This document shows positions 52,461 through 62,540 of a stretch of 64,000 nucleotides of DNA, in pieces. Under the pieces are notes generated by a model, which saw only the letters and a list, made by a program, of their open reading frames with translations, did not search any database and was not told the DNA's origin. Each line of letters starts with the position of its first letter. Positions within the stretch are counted from its first letter, which is position 1. Made by a program: the position numbers and the translations under genes. Source of the stretch: Paracoccaceae bacterium (lineage in GTDB: Bacteria > Pseudomonadota > Alphaproteobacteria > Rhodobacterales > Rhodobacteraceae); contig SBGD01000018.1 of assembly GCA_006226775.1 (NCBI GenBank), positions 18,243 to 82,242 of the forward strand, given 5' to 3'.

Positions 52461-55310
52461 ATGACTTTCACGCCGACTGACTATTTGCCGTATGATTTCG
52501 CCAATCGGCGGCACATCGGGCCATCGCCCGAGGAAATGGCGCAGATGCTGGAAACGCTGGGCTTGGCCGATCTCGAGGCGCTGATCGACGAGACGGTGCC
52601 GAAGGCGATCCGCCAGGAGGCGCCGCTGGCCTTCGGCAAGCCCAAGTCCGAGCGCGAACTGCTGCATCACATGCGGGTCGTGGCCTCGAAGAACAAGGTG
52701 CTGACCTCGCTGATCGGCCAGGGCTATCACGGCACGGTGACGCCCCCCGCCATCCAGCGCAACATCCTGGAAAACCCCGCCTGGTACACCGCCTATACGC
52801 CCTATCAGCCGGAGATCAGCCAGGGCCGGTTGGAGGCGCTGTTGAATTTCCAGACCATGGTGAGTGATCTGACCGGGCTGGAGATCGCCAATGCCTCGCT
52901 CTTGGACGAATCCACCGCCTGCGCCGAGGCGATGACCATGGCGCAGCGGGTGGCCAAGTCGAAGGCCAAGGGGTTCTTTGTCGACCGCGACTGCCATCCG
53001 CAGAACATCGCGGTGATGAAGACCCGCGCCGAGCCGCTGGGCATCGAGGTGATCGTCGGCAACCCCGACAAGCTCGACCCCGAGGCGGTCTTCGGCGCGA
53101 TCTTCCAGTATCCCGGCACTTACGGGCATGTGCGCGATTTCACGGAGCAGATGGAGGCGCTGCACGGCGCGGGGGCCATCGGCATCGTTGCCGCCGATCC
53201 GCTGGCGCTGACGCTCTTGAAGGAGCCGGGGGCGATGGGGGCCGATATTGCGGTCGGCACCACGCAGCGGTTTGGCATTCCGATGGGTTATGGCGGGCCG
53301 CATGCGGCCTACATGGCCTGCCGCGACGCCTATAAACGCGCCATGCCGGGGCGGCTTGTCGGGGTCAGCATCGACAGCCATGGCAACCGCGCCTACCGCT
53401 TGGCGCTGCAGACCCGCGAACAGCATATCCGGCGCGAGAAGGCGACCTCCAACGTCTGTACCGCGCAGGCGCTCTTGGCGGTCATGGCGGGGATGTACGC
53501 GGTGTTTCACGGGCCCAAGGGGCTCAAGGCCATTGCCCAGCGCATCCACCGCAAGACCGTGCGGCTGGCGCGCGGGCTGGAGGAGGCCGGGTTCAAGGTC
53601 GATCCGCAGGATTATTTCGACACCATCACCGTGGACGTGCGCACGCTGCAATCGGCGGTGCTGAAATCGGCGCGCGACGAAGGCGTGAACCTGCGCCGCG
53701 TCGGGGAATACCGCGTCGGCATCACGCTGGACGAATGCACAAGGCCCTCGAATATCGAGGCGGTCTGGCGCGCCTTCGGCATCACCCGCAAGGACGACGA
53801 TTTCGAGCCTGTCTACAAGATGCCGGCGGATCTGATCCGGACCTCGGAGTACCTCACCCACCCGATCTTTCACATGAACCGGGCCGAGACCGAGATGATG
53901 CGCTACATGCGCCGCCTGGCCGACCGTGACCTGGCGCTGGATCGCGCGATGATCCCGCTCGGCTCCTGCACCATGAAGCTGAACTCGGCGGCGGAAATGA
54001 TGCCGGTCAGCTGGCGGGAATTCTCGGTCCTGCATCCCTTTGCCCCCGCCGATCAGGCGATGGGCTACAAGCACCTGATCGACGATCTCAGCGACAAGCT
54101 GTGCCAGATCACCGGCTATGACGCCTTTTCCATGCAGCCCAACTCGGGCGCGCAGGGGGAATATGCCGGGCTTCTGACCATTGCCGCCTACCAGCGTGCG
54201 CAGGGCGAGGGGCAGCGCAATGTCTGCCTGATCCCGATGAGCGCGCATGGCACCAACCCGGCCTCGGCGCAGATGGTCGGCTGGAAGGTGGTGGCGGTGA
54301 AATCGGCGGCGAACGGCGATATCGACCTCGAGGATTTCCGCGCCAAGGCCGAGAAGCACAGCGCTGCGCTGGCCGCTTGCATGATCACCTATCCCTCGAC
54401 CCATGGCGTGTTCGAGGAGACCGTGCGCGAGGTCTGCCAGATCACCCATGACCACGGCGGGCAGGTCTATATCGACGGCGCGAATCTGAACGCCATGGTG
54501 GGGCTGAGCCGTCCCGGAGACCTGGGCGGCGACGTCAGCCACCTCAACCTGCACAAGACCTTCTGCATTCCGCATGGCGGTGGCGGGCCCGGCATGGGGC
54601 CGATCGGGGTCAAGGCGCATCTGACCGAGCATCTGCCCGGCCATCCCGAGACCGGAGGCGAGCAGGGGCCGGTGAGTGCGGCGCCCTTCGGCTCGCCCTC
54701 GATCCTGCCGATCTCCTGGGCCTATATCCTGATGATGGGCGGCGAGGGGCTGACCCAGGCGACGCGGGTGGCGATCCTCAACGCCAACTACATCGCCAAG
54801 CGGCTGGAGGGCGCCTATGACGTGCTCTACAAGGGCCGCCAGGGGCGGGTGGCGCATGAGTGCATCATCGACACCCGGCCCTTTGCCGAGAGCGCGGGCG
54901 TCACGGTCGACGATATCGCCAAGCGGCTGGCAGATTGCGGCTTCCATGCGCCGACCATGTCCTGGCCGGTGGCGGGGACGCTGATGATCGAGCCGACCGA
55001 GAGCGAGACCAAGGCCGAGCTTGACCGGTTCTGCGAGGCGATGCTGGCCATTCGCGAGGAGATCCGCGAGATCGAGGACGGCAAGATCGACCGCGACAAC
55101 AACCCGCTGAAGAACGCGCCGCACACGATGGAGGACCTCGTGCGCGACTGGGACCGGCCCTATAGCCGCGAACAGGGGTGTTTCCCGCCGGGGGCGTTCC
55201 GGGTGGACAAGTACTGGCCGCCGGTCAACCGGGTCGACAATGCCTATGGCGACCGCCACCTGGTCTGCACCTGCCCGCCGATGGAGGCCTACGACGAGGC
55301 GGCGGAATAG
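52461..55310 (+). CDS. gcvP: Glycine dehydrogenase (decarboxylating), P protein
   Basis: 949-residue fused P protein (P1 and P2 halves in one chain), PLP-dependent, which decarboxylates glycine and loads the aminomethyl group on GcvH. The PLP lysine is in [17 protein letters not shown] near residue 700. Regions [12 protein letters not shown] and [11 protein letters not shown] are family-like. I choose the ATG at 52461 because AGGGGG lies 10 bases upstream; an ATG at 52440 has no clear site. Last gene of the operon. Confidence 0.97.
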   Translation: MTFTPTDYLPYDFANRRHIGPSPEEMAQMLETLGLADLEALIDETVPKAIRQEAPLAFGKPKSERELLHHMRVVASKNKVLTSLIGQGYHGTVTPPAIQRNILENPAWYTAYTPYQPEISQGRLEALLNFQTMVSDLTGLEIANASLLDESTACAEAMTMAQRVAKSKAKGFFVDRDCHPQNIAVMKTRAEPLGIEVIVGNPDKLDPEAVFGAIFQYPGTYGHVRDFTEQMEALHGAGAIGIVAADPLALTLLKEPGAMGADIAVGTTQRFGIPMGYGGPHAAYMACRDAYKRAMPGRLVGVSIDSHGNRAYRLALQTREQHIRREKATSNVCTAQALLAVMAGMYAVFHGPKGLKAIAQRIHRKTVRLARGLEEAGFKVDPQDYFDTITVDVRTLQSAVLKSARDEGVNLRRVGEYRVGITLDECTRPSNIEAVWRAFGITRKDDDFEPVYKMPADLIRTSEYLTHPIFHMNRAETEMMRYMRRLADRDLALDRAMIPLGSCTMKLNSAAEMMPVSWREFSVLHPFAPADQAMGYKHLIDDLSDKLCQITGYDAFSMQPNSGAQGEYAGLLTIAAYQRAQGEGQRNVCLIPMSAHGTNPASAQMVGWKVVAVKSAANGDIDLEDFRAKAEKHSAALAACMITYPSTHGVFEETVREVCQITHDHGGQVYIDGANLNAMVGLSRPGDLGGDVSHLNLHKTFCIPHGGGGPGMGPIGVKAHLTEHLPGHPETGGEQGPVSAAPFGSPSILPISWAYILMMGGEGLTQATRVAILNANYIAKRLEGAYDVLYKGRQGRVAHECIIDTRPFAESAGVTVDDIAKRLADCGFHAPTMSWPVAGTLMIEPTESETKAELDRFCEAMLAIREEIREIEDGKIDRDNNPLKNAPHTMEDLVRDWDRPYSREQGCFPPGAFRVDKYWPPVNRVDNAYGDRHLVCTCPPMEAYDEAAE

Positions 55311-55320
55311 GCGGGCCTGG

Positions 55321-55341
55321 GGCGGAGGGCCATCCTCCGCC
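55321..55341 (+). terminator. Hairpin after gcvP
   Basis: GGCGGAGG / CCTCCGCC, an 8-bp stem with a 5-base loop, 10 bases after the gcvP stop. No T run on the plus strand. Confidence 0.45.
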
Positions 55342-55356
55342 GGCAAAAAACACTCG

Positions 55357-55424
55357 CGGCCCGGACTTGATCCGGGGCCTCATGGCCAGCGTGACCACGA
55401 GGCCCCGGATCAAGTCCGGGGCGC
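55357..55424. repeat. Dispersed palindromes, family 2 (two inverted units)
   Basis: CCGGACTTGATCCGGGG near 55360-55376 and CCCCGGATCAAGTCCGGGG (55403-55421) form an inverted pair around a 26-base spacer, between the convergent gcvP and IMPase genes. Confidence 0.7.
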
Positions 55425-55449
55425 GTTGGATGTATGGGACGGGTGCGCG

Positions 55450-56370
55450 TCAGGCCGGTGCGGGCTGGGGCTTGTCCGCCGGTTCGCCCGCCTCGGCCTC
55501 CGGCTCTGACGGCACAAGGAAGGCCAGCGCTTCGGCCACGGTGGTCCAGGCGGCCTCGCTTCCGGCGCAGAGCAGATAGCCCTCGCGGTGCGCCACCGAA
55601 TACTCCCGCCCGTCGAGAAAGGCGACATGCCCGCCCGCCTTCTGGCACAGCATCACCCCCGCCGCGTGATCCCAGGGGGTCATCCTGCACGACAGCACGA
55701 AGTCGCAATGCCCCTCGGCCAGCAGCCGGTATTCATGCGCCGAACAGCGCAGCGCATCGGGTCGCCCGATCTTCGGGTAGAGCGCCGCCACCAGCGGCTG
55801 GATCTCCTGCGGCATCAGCTTGAGGTGGATGTAGCCCACCATCTCGGCCAGCGGTTTCGGCTCTGCCGTGGTCAGCGTCCGGCGCCGGCCGCGCGGGCCG
55901 GTCCATTGGGTCAGGGTGTCCTCGTCGGCGGTGACCACGTCGTCGTTCAGCGGGTCGTAGATCATGCCGTAGACCGGCTTGCCGAAGCGCGTCGCCGCCA
56001 CCATCGTGCCGAAAAGCGACAGCCCGTGGGCGAAGTTCCAGGTGCCATCGACCGGGTCGATCAGGAACCCCAGCTCGGCATCGTCCAGCGCATCGAGGAT
56101 CTTCGGATCGCGCGAGGCCGCTTCCTCGCCGACGATCACCGCCGAGGGAAAGGCCATCTGCAGCCCGCGGGTGATCATCGCCTCGGCGGCCTCGTCCGCG
56201 GCGGTCACGAGGTCGAGCTTGCTGGTCTTCTCCACGATGTCCGACGGGTCGAGCGCGCGGAAGCGGGGCAGGATCTCGGCCTTGGCGGCGCGGCGCACGA
56301 GGTTCAGCAGGGCGGTCTTCTGGGCATGGGTGAGCGGCGCATGGACGGCCATGGGCAGGTTGTCAGACAT
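55450..56370 (-). CDS. Inositol monophosphatase family phosphatase
   Basis: 306-residue Mg2+-dependent phosphatase of the IMPase/FBPase superfamily. The metal sites are GEEAAS (Glu82/Glu83), DPVDGTWNF (Asp105, Asp108) and TPWDHAAGV. Candidate substrates are myo-inositol 1-phosphate, histidinol phosphate or 3'-phosphoadenosine phosphate. The ATG at 56370 follows GGAGC. The C-terminus has a short acidic, proline-rich tail (EPEAEAGEPADKPQPAPA). Confidence 0.9.
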   Translation of the reverse strand: MSDNLPMAVHAPLTHAQKTALLNLVRRAAKAEILPRFRALDPSDIVEKTSKLDLVTAADEAAEAMITRGLQMAFPSAVIVGEEAASRDPKILDALDDAELGFLIDPVDGTWNFAHGLSLFGTMVAATRFGKPVYGMIYDPLNDDVVTADEDTLTQWTGPRGRRRTLTTAEPKPLAEMVGYIHLKLMPQEIQPLVAALYPKIGRPDALRCSAHEYRLLAEGHCDFVLSCRMTPWDHAAGVMLCQKAGGHVAFLDGREYSVAHREGYLLCAGSEAAWTTVAEALAFLVPSEPEAEAGEPADKPQPAPA

Positions 56371-56618
56371 GGGAGCTCCGATTCCTTGGACGTTGGAAGG
56401 GGTGTGCCAGCGCGACGGCAAGGGTGCAAGGGAAGGATTGGCGCAGGGGGCCGCGCCCCGGTGCCTCGCCTTGGCCTTCGGCCAGTCCTTGCGGCCTTCT
56501 TGCCGCACCGTCCCCGGCGCCGGAAAACATCGCGGCCCAGCGCAGGAAAACCTCGCCACGGCCGCGGAAATCGGAGTAATCTCGCCCATTGCCGGGTCGT
56601 CAGGAAAGGTTGGCCGAG

Positions 56619-57395
56619 ATGCTGCTCGATTGGGTCAGATCGTCCGGGAGGGCGTATTACCGCGCCAGGGGCCATTTCCCCGCCACCATCCGCGGGACGG
56701 AGTACAAGCTCGACCCCTATCACTTTGCCTTCTGGCGCGCGGCGGCGCAGGAGCGGTGGGAGCCGGGCACTCTCGACGCCATCACGACATACCTCACGCC
56801 CGAGTCCACCTATGTCGACATCGGCGCCTGGATCGGCCCGACCGTGCTTCATGCCGCGCGGCGCTGTGCCCGGGTCTATTGCTTCGAGCCCGATCCCACC
56901 GCGCTGCGGTTTCTCAACTGGAACCTCGACCTGAACGGGTTGCACAACGTGCATTCCTTCGGGCTTGCCCTGGCCGCCGAGCCCGGCCTGTGCCGCATGG
57001 CAACCTTTGGCGACAACCCGGGCGACAGCCAGACCAGCCTGTTGCAGACCGAGGCCGAGCACTTCGTCGAGGTGCTGGCAATCACCTGGGCGGATTTCCT
57101 GGCAAAGGCCAGGCCCGAGAACGTGACGCTGATCAAGATGGATGTCGAAGGCGCCGAGTTCGACCTGGTGCCGACGATGTGCGCCTATCTCGAGGCCGAG
57201 CGCCCGGCGCTGCTACTCTCCACCCACGGCCCCTACCTCGATGCGGACAAGCGCAAGGCGGCCATGGCGGGATTGTCCGAGGCGCTGGCGTTTTATCCGA
57301 ATGTGTTCGACGAGAACCTGGCGTCGATCGACCGCGCGGAATTGCTGTCGGACGCGGCGGCAGAGGGCTTCGGGACGTATCTGTTCACCGATTAG
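56619..57395 (+). CDS. FkbM family methyltransferase
   Basis: About 258-residue SAM-dependent methyltransferase. The SAM-binding motif I is TYVDIGAWIGPT, followed by VYCFEPDPTALRFL and LIKMDVEGAEFDLV, diagnostic of the FkbM class. Such enzymes methylate sugars or lipids; no polysaccharide cluster adjoins. I choose the ATG at 56619; a TTG at 56589 would add ten residues. Neither has a strong Shine-Dalgarno sequence. Confidence 0.88.
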   Translation: MLLDWVRSSGRAYYRARGHFPATIRGTEYKLDPYHFAFWRAAAQERWEPGTLDAITTYLTPESTYVDIGAWIGPTVLHAARRCARVYCFEPDPTALRFLNWNLDLNGLHNVHSFGLALAAEPGLCRMATFGDNPGDSQTSLLQTEAEHFVEVLAITWADFLAKARPENVTLIKMDVEGAEFDLVPTMCAYLEAERPALLLSTHGPYLDADKRKAAMAGLSEALAFYPNVFDENLASIDRAELLSDAAAEGFGTYLFTD

Positions 57396-57407
57396 AACGA
57401 GATGGCG

Positions 57408-57435
57408 TCAGGTTGAAACGGCGAAAACAACCTGA
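57408..57435. terminator. Hairpin between convergent FkbM and ABC permease genes
   Basis: TCAGGTTG / CAACCTGA, an 8-bp stem with a 12-base A-rich loop, 13 bases after the FkbM stop. It could serve both directions. The flanking DNA is less G+C-rich than the genes. Confidence 0.4.
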
Positions 57436-57519
57436 AGCTTCCGTACGCGCCAAACACCCGAGCGCGATACAGCGGCAAAGCCGCCGCGCATGGTTCAGCC
57501 GAACGCCAGACCCGCCCGG

Positions 57520-60036
57520 CTACTCCCGCCCCCGCAGCACCCGCGCCGGACGCGCCGCCAGCGGTCGCCAGGCAAAGGCCAGCCCCGCCAGCAGGGTCGC
57601 CATGACCCCGCCCGCCACGATGGCCAGCGCCGAGGTCCATTGCACCGCGAAATCCACCTCCATCAGGAAGGTCATCACCGCCCAGCCCCCCGTCACCCCG
57701 GCCAGCAAAGCCACCAGCCCCGCCGCCGCGCCGAGCAAGGCCGAGCGCAGGGCAAAGCTCTGCAGGATGCGCAGCCGCGCCGCGCCCAGGGTCTTGAGCA
57801 CCGCCGCCTCGTAGGTTCGCGCCTGCTCGCCCGCCGCCGCCGCGCCGATCAGCACCAGGAAGCCGGTCAAGAGCGTCGCCGCCGCGCCCCAGGCGGTCGC
57901 CGAGGCGATGCCGCCGAGGATCTCGGCCACCTGGTCCACCGCGTCGCGCACCCGGATCGCGGTGATATTGGGAAAGGCATTGGCCAGATCGCGCAGGATC
58001 GCCGCCTCTGCCGCTTCCTCGGCATAGACCGTGGCGATGAAACTATGCGGCGCGGATTCGAGTGCCGCGGCATTCATCGCCATGACGAAGCCGATCCCGG
58101 CGGTCGAGAAATCCACTTCGCGGAACGAGGCGATCGTCGCGGTGATGTCGCGGCCAAGGATGTTGACGGTCACCGTGTCGCCCAGCTTGAGCCCGATCTC
58201 GCCGGCCTCCTCGGCGGCGAAGCTGACCAGCGGCGGGCCGTCATAGCCCTCGGGCCACCAGTCGCCCGCGGTCACGGTGGTATCGTCGGGCATGGCATCG
58301 GCATAGGTGATCCCGCGGTCGCCGCGTACCACCCAGTGATTGCCCGCCACCTCGCGCGCCGGGCGGTCGTTGATCTTCGTCACGACCCCGCGCAGCATCG
58401 GCGCGCTGTCGACCCGGCTGACGGCGGGGTCTTCGGCCAGCCGCGCCTCGAAGCCCGGCATCTGGTCCTTCTGGATGTCGACGAAGAAATACGACGGCGC
58501 CACGTCGGGCAGGTCGGTCTGGATCGCGGCGCGCATGTTGCCCTCGATCTGGCCCACCGCGGCCAGCACCGACAGCCCCAGCCCCAGCGACAAGACGGTC
58601 GAGGCCGCCCCTTCATGCGCCCCGGAGATCGCCGAGAGCGCCCAGCGCAGCGCCGGTCTGTGTCGCGCCCGTTTCTGCGAGGTGCGTGCCACCCGCCGGA
58701 TGCCCAGAGCCGCCAGCGCCAGCACCGCCAGCGCCGCGACGATCCCGCCCGCGGTCCAGAGCGTCAGCCGGGTCGAGCCGGAAAACAGCGCCGCCGCCGC
58801 CAGCAGCGCTGCCACCAGCAGCGCCGTCGCCACGACATAGGGCCAATGGGGCAGGACCCGCGCGCTGCCCAGGGCATCGCGGAACAGCGAGGCCGGCCGA
58901 ATATCCTCGGTCCGCGCCAAGGGCCAGAGCGTGAAGATCAGCGCCGTCAGCGCGCCGTAGAGGGCGGCCTCGGCCAGGGGCTCGGGGTGCAGCGCAAAGA
59001 GCGCGGGCACCGGCAGTTCCGCCTGCAGGATCGGCGCCAGCGCCAAGGGCACCAGCGCGCCCAGCACGAGGCCCGCGGCAATGCCGATCAGGCTCAGGAA
59101 CCCGATCTGCAGGAAATAGGTCAGGAAGATCACCCGCCGCGTCGCCCCCAGCGTGCGCAATGTGGCAATCACCGAGGTCTTGGATGACAGGTAGGCCCGC
59201 ACCGCCGCCGAGACGCCGACGCCGCCCACCGCCAGCCCCGAGAGCCCGACGAGGATCAGGAAATCGCTCAGCCGGTCGACAAAGCGGCGAATGCCCGGCG
59301 CGCCATTGCGCGCATCGCGCCAGCGCCCGCCGCTGTCGGCAAACCGCGCCCGCGCCGCCCGCTCGATGGTGTCGAGATCGGTGCCCGCAGGCAGCCGCAT
59401 CCGGTAATGGGTCTCGAAGAGCGTGCCGGCCTGCAACAGCCCCGACCCCGCCAGCGCCTCGGTCCGCACCAGCGTGCGCGGCCCCAGCGAGAAGCCGCCG
59501 CCGGCATCGTCCGGCTCGACCTCGATCCGCGCCATGAGCGTGAAGTCCTGGGTGCCCAGCCGGAAGCTGTCACCCGTCTTCAGCCCCAGCCGGTCGGCCA
59601 GCACCGGCGCCATCACCGCGCCCTGGCCCGCCAGCGCCTCGGCCAGCGGCATCGGCGGATCCAGCACCACCTCGCCCAGGAGCGGATAGGCGCCATCTAC
59701 CGATTTCACCTGCGTCAGCGCGCGCTCGGTGACGCCCGCGCGCTCGACCACCGCCATGGAGCGGAAATCGCTGATCTCCGAGACCGCCTCGGCGCGCGCC
59801 GCCATCCAGCCCCGCTCTTCGGGGGTGGCAAAGCGATAGGTGAACCGCACCTCGGCATCGCCGCCCAGCAGTTCGGCGCCTTTCGCCTCAAGCCCCAGCT
59901 GGATCGAGGTACGCACCATGCCGATCCCGGCAATCGCCGCCACCCCCAGCGCCAGGCAGGCCAGGAAGATGCGAAACCCGCGCAAGCCGCCGCGCAGCTC
60001 GCGCCGGGCAAAGCGCGCCGCGGTGGGCAGGCTCAT
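57520..60036 (-). CDS. ABC transporter permease (FtsX/YbbP type)
   Basis: 838-residue permease with an N-terminal membrane helix (about 20-40), a large periplasmic domain (about 45-255), two FtsX-type four-helix blocks (about 258-375 and 715-830) and a second periplasmic region between them. The layout is that of YbbP-like transporters linked to lipoprotein or lipid handling and to export of esterases. Its start overlaps the stop codon of the ATPase gene by 4 bases (ATGA). It is the partner of the ATPase at 60033-60725. Confidence 0.92.
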   Translation of the reverse strand: MSLPTAARFARRELRGGLRGFRIFLACLALGVAAIAGIGMVRTSIQLGLEAKGAELLGGDAEVRFTYRFATPEERGWMAARAEAVSEISDFRSMAVVERAGVTERALTQVKSVDGAYPLLGEVVLDPPMPLAEALAGQGAVMAPVLADRLGLKTGDSFRLGTQDFTLMARIEVEPDDAGGGFSLGPRTLVRTEALAGSGLLQAGTLFETHYRMRLPAGTDLDTIERAARARFADSGGRWRDARNGAPGIRRFVDRLSDFLILVGLSGLAVGGVGVSAAVRAYLSSKTSVIATLRTLGATRRVIFLTYFLQIGFLSLIGIAAGLVLGALVPLALAPILQAELPVPALFALHPEPLAEAALYGALTALIFTLWPLARTEDIRPASLFRDALGSARVLPHWPYVVATALLVAALLAAAALFSGSTRLTLWTAGGIVAALAVLALAALGIRRVARTSQKRARHRPALRWALSAISGAHEGAASTVLSLGLGLSVLAAVGQIEGNMRAAIQTDLPDVAPSYFFVDIQKDQMPGFEARLAEDPAVSRVDSAPMLRGVVTKINDRPAREVAGNHWVVRGDRGITYADAMPDDTTVTAGDWWPEGYDGPPLVSFAAEEAGEIGLKLGDTVTVNILGRDITATIASFREVDFSTAGIGFVMAMNAAALESAPHSFIATVYAEEAAEAAILRDLANAFPNITAIRVRDAVDQVAEILGGIASATAWGAAATLLTGFLVLIGAAAAGEQARTYEAAVLKTLGAARLRILQSFALRSALLGAAAGLVALLAGVTGGWAVMTFLMEVDFAVQWTSALAIVAGGVMATLLAGLAFAWRPLAARPARVLRGRE

Positions 60037-60725
60037 TCCGCCGCCTCGCGCGCGGTCTCGTCGACCCGTCCGTCGCGCAGCCGCACCACCCGGTCGCAGC
60101 GCGCCGCCAGCGAGGGCGAATGGGTCACCAGCACCAGCGTCGCCCCGTGCCGGTCGCGCAGCCCGAAGAGCAGGTCCATGATCGCGCTGCCGTTCTTTTC
60201 GTCGAGGTTGCCGGTCGGCTCATCCGCCAGCAGGATATGCGGCCGCGGTGCCGAGGCGCGCGCCAGCGCCACCCGCTGCTGCTCGCCCCCCGACATCTGC
60301 GCCGGGTAGTGGTCGGCGCGCTGCGCCAGCCCCACGGTCTCGAGCTCCGCCGCGGCCCGCTCGAAAGCATCGCGGTGCCCGGCCAGTTCCAGGGGCGTCG
60401 CCACGTTCTCCAGCGCCGTCATGGTGGGGATCAGGTGAAACGACTGGAACACCACGCCCATGTGATCGCGCCGGAACCGCGCCAGCGCATCCTCGCTCAT
60501 CGCGCCCAGATCCTGGCCCAGCGCCATGACGGTGCCACCGGTCGCCCGTTCCAAGCCCCCCATCAGCATCAGAAGCGAGGATTTGCCCGACCCCGACGGC
60601 CCGATCAGCCCCAGGGACTGTCCCTTTTCCACCTCTAGCGTGATCCCGTGCAGGATCTCGACCCGTCCGGCATTGCCATCGAGCGCCAGATGCACATCTT
60701 CAAGGGACAGAACGGGATCAATCAT
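60033..60725 (-). CDS. ABC transporter ATPase (YbbA/LolD type)
   Basis: 230-residue ATPase of the MacB/LolD/YbbA group. Walker A GPSGSGKSS (42-50), Q-loop, signature MSGGEQQRVALARA and Walker B ILLADEPTGNLD are all intact. GGAAGG lies 9 bases upstream of the ATG at 60725. Its start codon overlaps that of the divergent esterase gene (CATG, 60723-60726). The ybbA-ybbP-tesA grouping is widely conserved, which suggests a shared role. Confidence 0.95.
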   Translation of the reverse strand: MIDPVLSLEDVHLALDGNAGRVEILHGITLEVEKGQSLGLIGPSGSGKSSLLMLMGGLERATGGTVMALGQDLGAMSEDALARFRRDHMGVVFQSFHLIPTMTALENVATPLELAGHRDAFERAAAELETVGLAQRADHYPAQMSGGEQQRVALARASAPRPHILLADEPTGNLDEKNGSAIMDLLFGLRDRHGATLVLVTHSPSLAARCDRVVRLRDGRVDETAREAAE

Positions 60726-61413
60726 GAAAAGGGCCTTCCGGGCAATGTTTCAGCTTTTGACATATGGGGTATGGGGCCGCAGGGGCAAGGCGATCGCGGC
60801 GCTTTTGGCGCTGGCGTCGCCGCTGGCGGCGGAAGAGCCGATCACGATCCTGGCATTGGGCGACAGCCTGATCCAGGGCTACGGGCTGCCCCAGGAAGAG
60901 GGTTTCGTGCCGCAGATGCAGGCCTGGCTGGACGACCAGGGCCACGCGGTCACGCTGGTGAACGGCGGCGTTTCGGGCGATACCACCGCCGGCGGGCTGT
61001 CGCGCGTCGAATGGAGCCTGACGCCCGATGTCGACGCGATGATCCTGGCGTTGGGCGGCAATGACGTGCTGCGCGGCATCGCGCCCGAGGTGGCGCGGGC
61101 CAATCTCGACGGCATCCTCGCCGTGGCGCGCGACCACGCGATCGACGTCCTGTTGGTGCCGATGCGCGCGCCGGGCAACTACGGCCCGGACTACAAGGCG
61201 GATTTCGACGCCATCTACCCCGAGTTGGCGGCGGAATACGGCGCCATCCCCGCCCCGGGGTTCTTCGACATCCTGCTGGGCGAGGGCCAGTATCCGAACG
61301 CCGCCGCCAACCTCATGCAGGACGACGGCATCCACCCCAACGCCCGCGGCGTGGCGCGGATTGTCGAAGGCATCGGGCCCTATGTCGAGGACCTGATCGA
61401 CCGGGACGGCTGA
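60724..61413 (+). CDS. TesA-like arylesterase / thioesterase I (SGNH)
   Basis: 229-residue SGNH hydrolase with a signal peptide (cleaved near LAAEE, residue 37). The catalytic residues lie in LALGDSLIQGYGL (Ser48), GGND and DGIHPNARG (Asp/His). TesA-type enzymes act on acyl-CoA analogues and aryl esters in the periplasm. The ATG at 60724 overlaps the divergent ATPase start; an in-frame ATG at 60745 would remove the overlap and still leave a signal peptide. Confidence 0.92.
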   Translation: MKRAFRAMFQLLTYGVWGRRGKAIAALLALASPLAAEEPITILALGDSLIQGYGLPQEEGFVPQMQAWLDDQGHAVTLVNGGVSGDTTAGGLSRVEWSLTPDVDAMILALGGNDVLRGIAPEVARANLDGILAVARDHAIDVLLVPMRAPGNYGPDYKADFDAIYPELAAEYGAIPAPGFFDILLGEGQYPNAAANLMQDDGIHPNARGVARIVEGIGPYVEDLIDRDG

Positions 61414-61525
61414 GAGCAGCGCCCGCACCCGGTAAAAAGGGCCGCCGGGTGCCACGGGTGCCAGAAACCTGCGCGCCGCAGGCGCTCGATGTGACTAAAC
61501 TCCGGCAAGCCCTTGCGGCGCCGAC

Positions 61526-61552
61526 AAAAAAGCCCCGCGCAAGGGCGGGGCT
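61526..61552 (-). terminator. Intrinsic terminator after cspA
   Basis: Minus strand: an 8-bp stem (AGCCCCGC / GCGGGGCT), 6-base loop, then TTTTTT. It begins 24 bases after the cspA stop codon. Confidence 0.88.
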
Positions 61553-61575
61553 TCGGGTCTCTTTGGTGCTTCGCG

Positions 61576-61782
61576 TCAGGCGAGCGCGATATTCTCTGCC
61601 GCTTCGCGACCGTCACGGCCCGGCTTGATGTCGAAGGTGACCCTCTGGTTGTCCGCCAGGCCGGTCAGGCCCGAGCGTTCGACCGCCGAGATATGCACGA
61701 AGACATCCTTCGTGCCGCCGTCCGGCGCGATGAAGCCGAAACCTTTGGTCGTGTTGAACCATTTCACAGTGCCGCTGGGCAT
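61576..61782 (-). CDS. cspA: Cold-shock protein
   Basis: 68-residue single cold-shock domain that binds single-stranded RNA and DNA. RNP1 KGFGFI and RNP2 VFVHIS are present in GTVKWFNTTKGFGFIAPDG and DVFVHISAVERSG. AGGAG lies 8 bases upstream of the ATG. A good promoter about 120 bases upstream (61898-61926) implies a leader of about 110 bases, as in cold-shock mRNAs that regulate by structure. Confidence 0.95.
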   Translation of the reverse strand: MPSGTVKWFNTTKGFGFIAPDGGTKDVFVHISAVERSGLTGLADNQRVTFDIKPGRDGREAAENIALA

Positions 61783-61897
61783 GTGCGTACTCCTGTTTCT
61801 TGCTGCCCGCGGAAGTGCGGCAGCCCGGCTCAGTCCATGCAGATCGAGTGACTGTGCCGTGGAAGGAGCAGTGGTCGATAGATAGCTTCGCGCCAAA

Positions 61898-61926
61898 AAT
61901 ATGCGGCGTTCCAGACAGTGTTTCAA
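61898..61926 (-). promoter_or_regulatory. Promoter of cspA
   Basis: Minus strand: -35 TTGAAA (61926-61921), 17-base spacer, -10 CATATT (61903-61898). The CTTGAAA/CATATT pair also resembles heat-shock sigma (RpoH) promoters. The predicted start site near 61891 leaves a leader of about 110 bases. Confidence 0.55.
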
Positions 61927-61964
61927 GGGGATTCCCGCGAATATTCAGCCGCTCCCGCAGGGCC

Positions 61965-62480
61965 TCACTCCGGCCCCCAGCGGCGGCGCTCAAGGCTCAG
62001 CCGCCCCGCGCCATCGGCCCGGACGATGAAGAGATCGCCGTACTCCAGCGGCGGCGCGCCGCTCAGGCCCAGGTCGTCCCAGATGCTTTGCAGGTTGCCC
62101 TTGTTGCCGATCCAGATCGCCGTCTTTCCCGCGCCGAGCGTGGCCAGGACCGGCGCCGGGCGTTCCTGGCCGACGCGGGTGATCGGCAGGTTCCGGGCCG
62201 TTGCCAGGGGCCGCGCGGTGTCGAGATTGCGGCTAAGCCCGGGGCTGTAGATCGCATCGAGCGCCATGCCCTCCAATGCGGCGGGCAGGGCGGCGGCGCG
62301 GGCGCGGCCCTTGGCGTTGAGGTCGGACTCCGTGCGGTCGCCATGCCGCACCAGGATCAGCGTGGTTCCGGGCGCCAGCCTGACGCCGCCGCTGCCGGGC
62401 GCGGCGCCGCCACAGCCCGCAAGCCCCAGGGCAAGAGCGGCCAGTGCGGTGCTCAGGATCAGGCGGCGGGTGGGCTCCAT
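61965..62480 (-). CDS. Lipoprotein with histidine-phosphatase (RHG) motif
   Basis: 171-residue protein. The signal peptide ends in a lipobox LAGC (Cys23), so it is probably an outer- or inner-membrane lipoprotein. The mature part has ILVRHGDR, the phosphohistidine motif of phosphoglycerate-mutase-like phosphatases, then a conserved Arg in SPGLSRNLDTARPLA. The second catalytic histidine is not evident, so activity is uncertain. It follows the flavoprotein gene on the same strand. Confidence 0.78.
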   Translation of the reverse strand: MEPTRRLILSTALAALALGLAGCGGAAPGSGGVRLAPGTTLILVRHGDRTESDLNAKGRARAAALPAALEGMALDAIYSPGLSRNLDTARPLATARNLPITRVGQERPAPVLATLGAGKTAIWIGNKGNLQSIWDDLGLSGAPPLEYGDLFIVRADGAGRLSLERRRWGPE

Positions 62481-62540
62481 GCGGAAATCCTCGCGCAGTT
62501 ACATGTCGCCGGGACAGTTTTCCGCCTGCCTGCCCCTGCG

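Noticed and set aside
52371..55346. A very long open frame antisense to gcvP (and similar long antisense frames over cpaF, leuA, topA and others)
   Set aside because: These are by-products of high G+C codon bias in the true genes; their translations are rich in His, Arg, Gly and Gln with no known domains.
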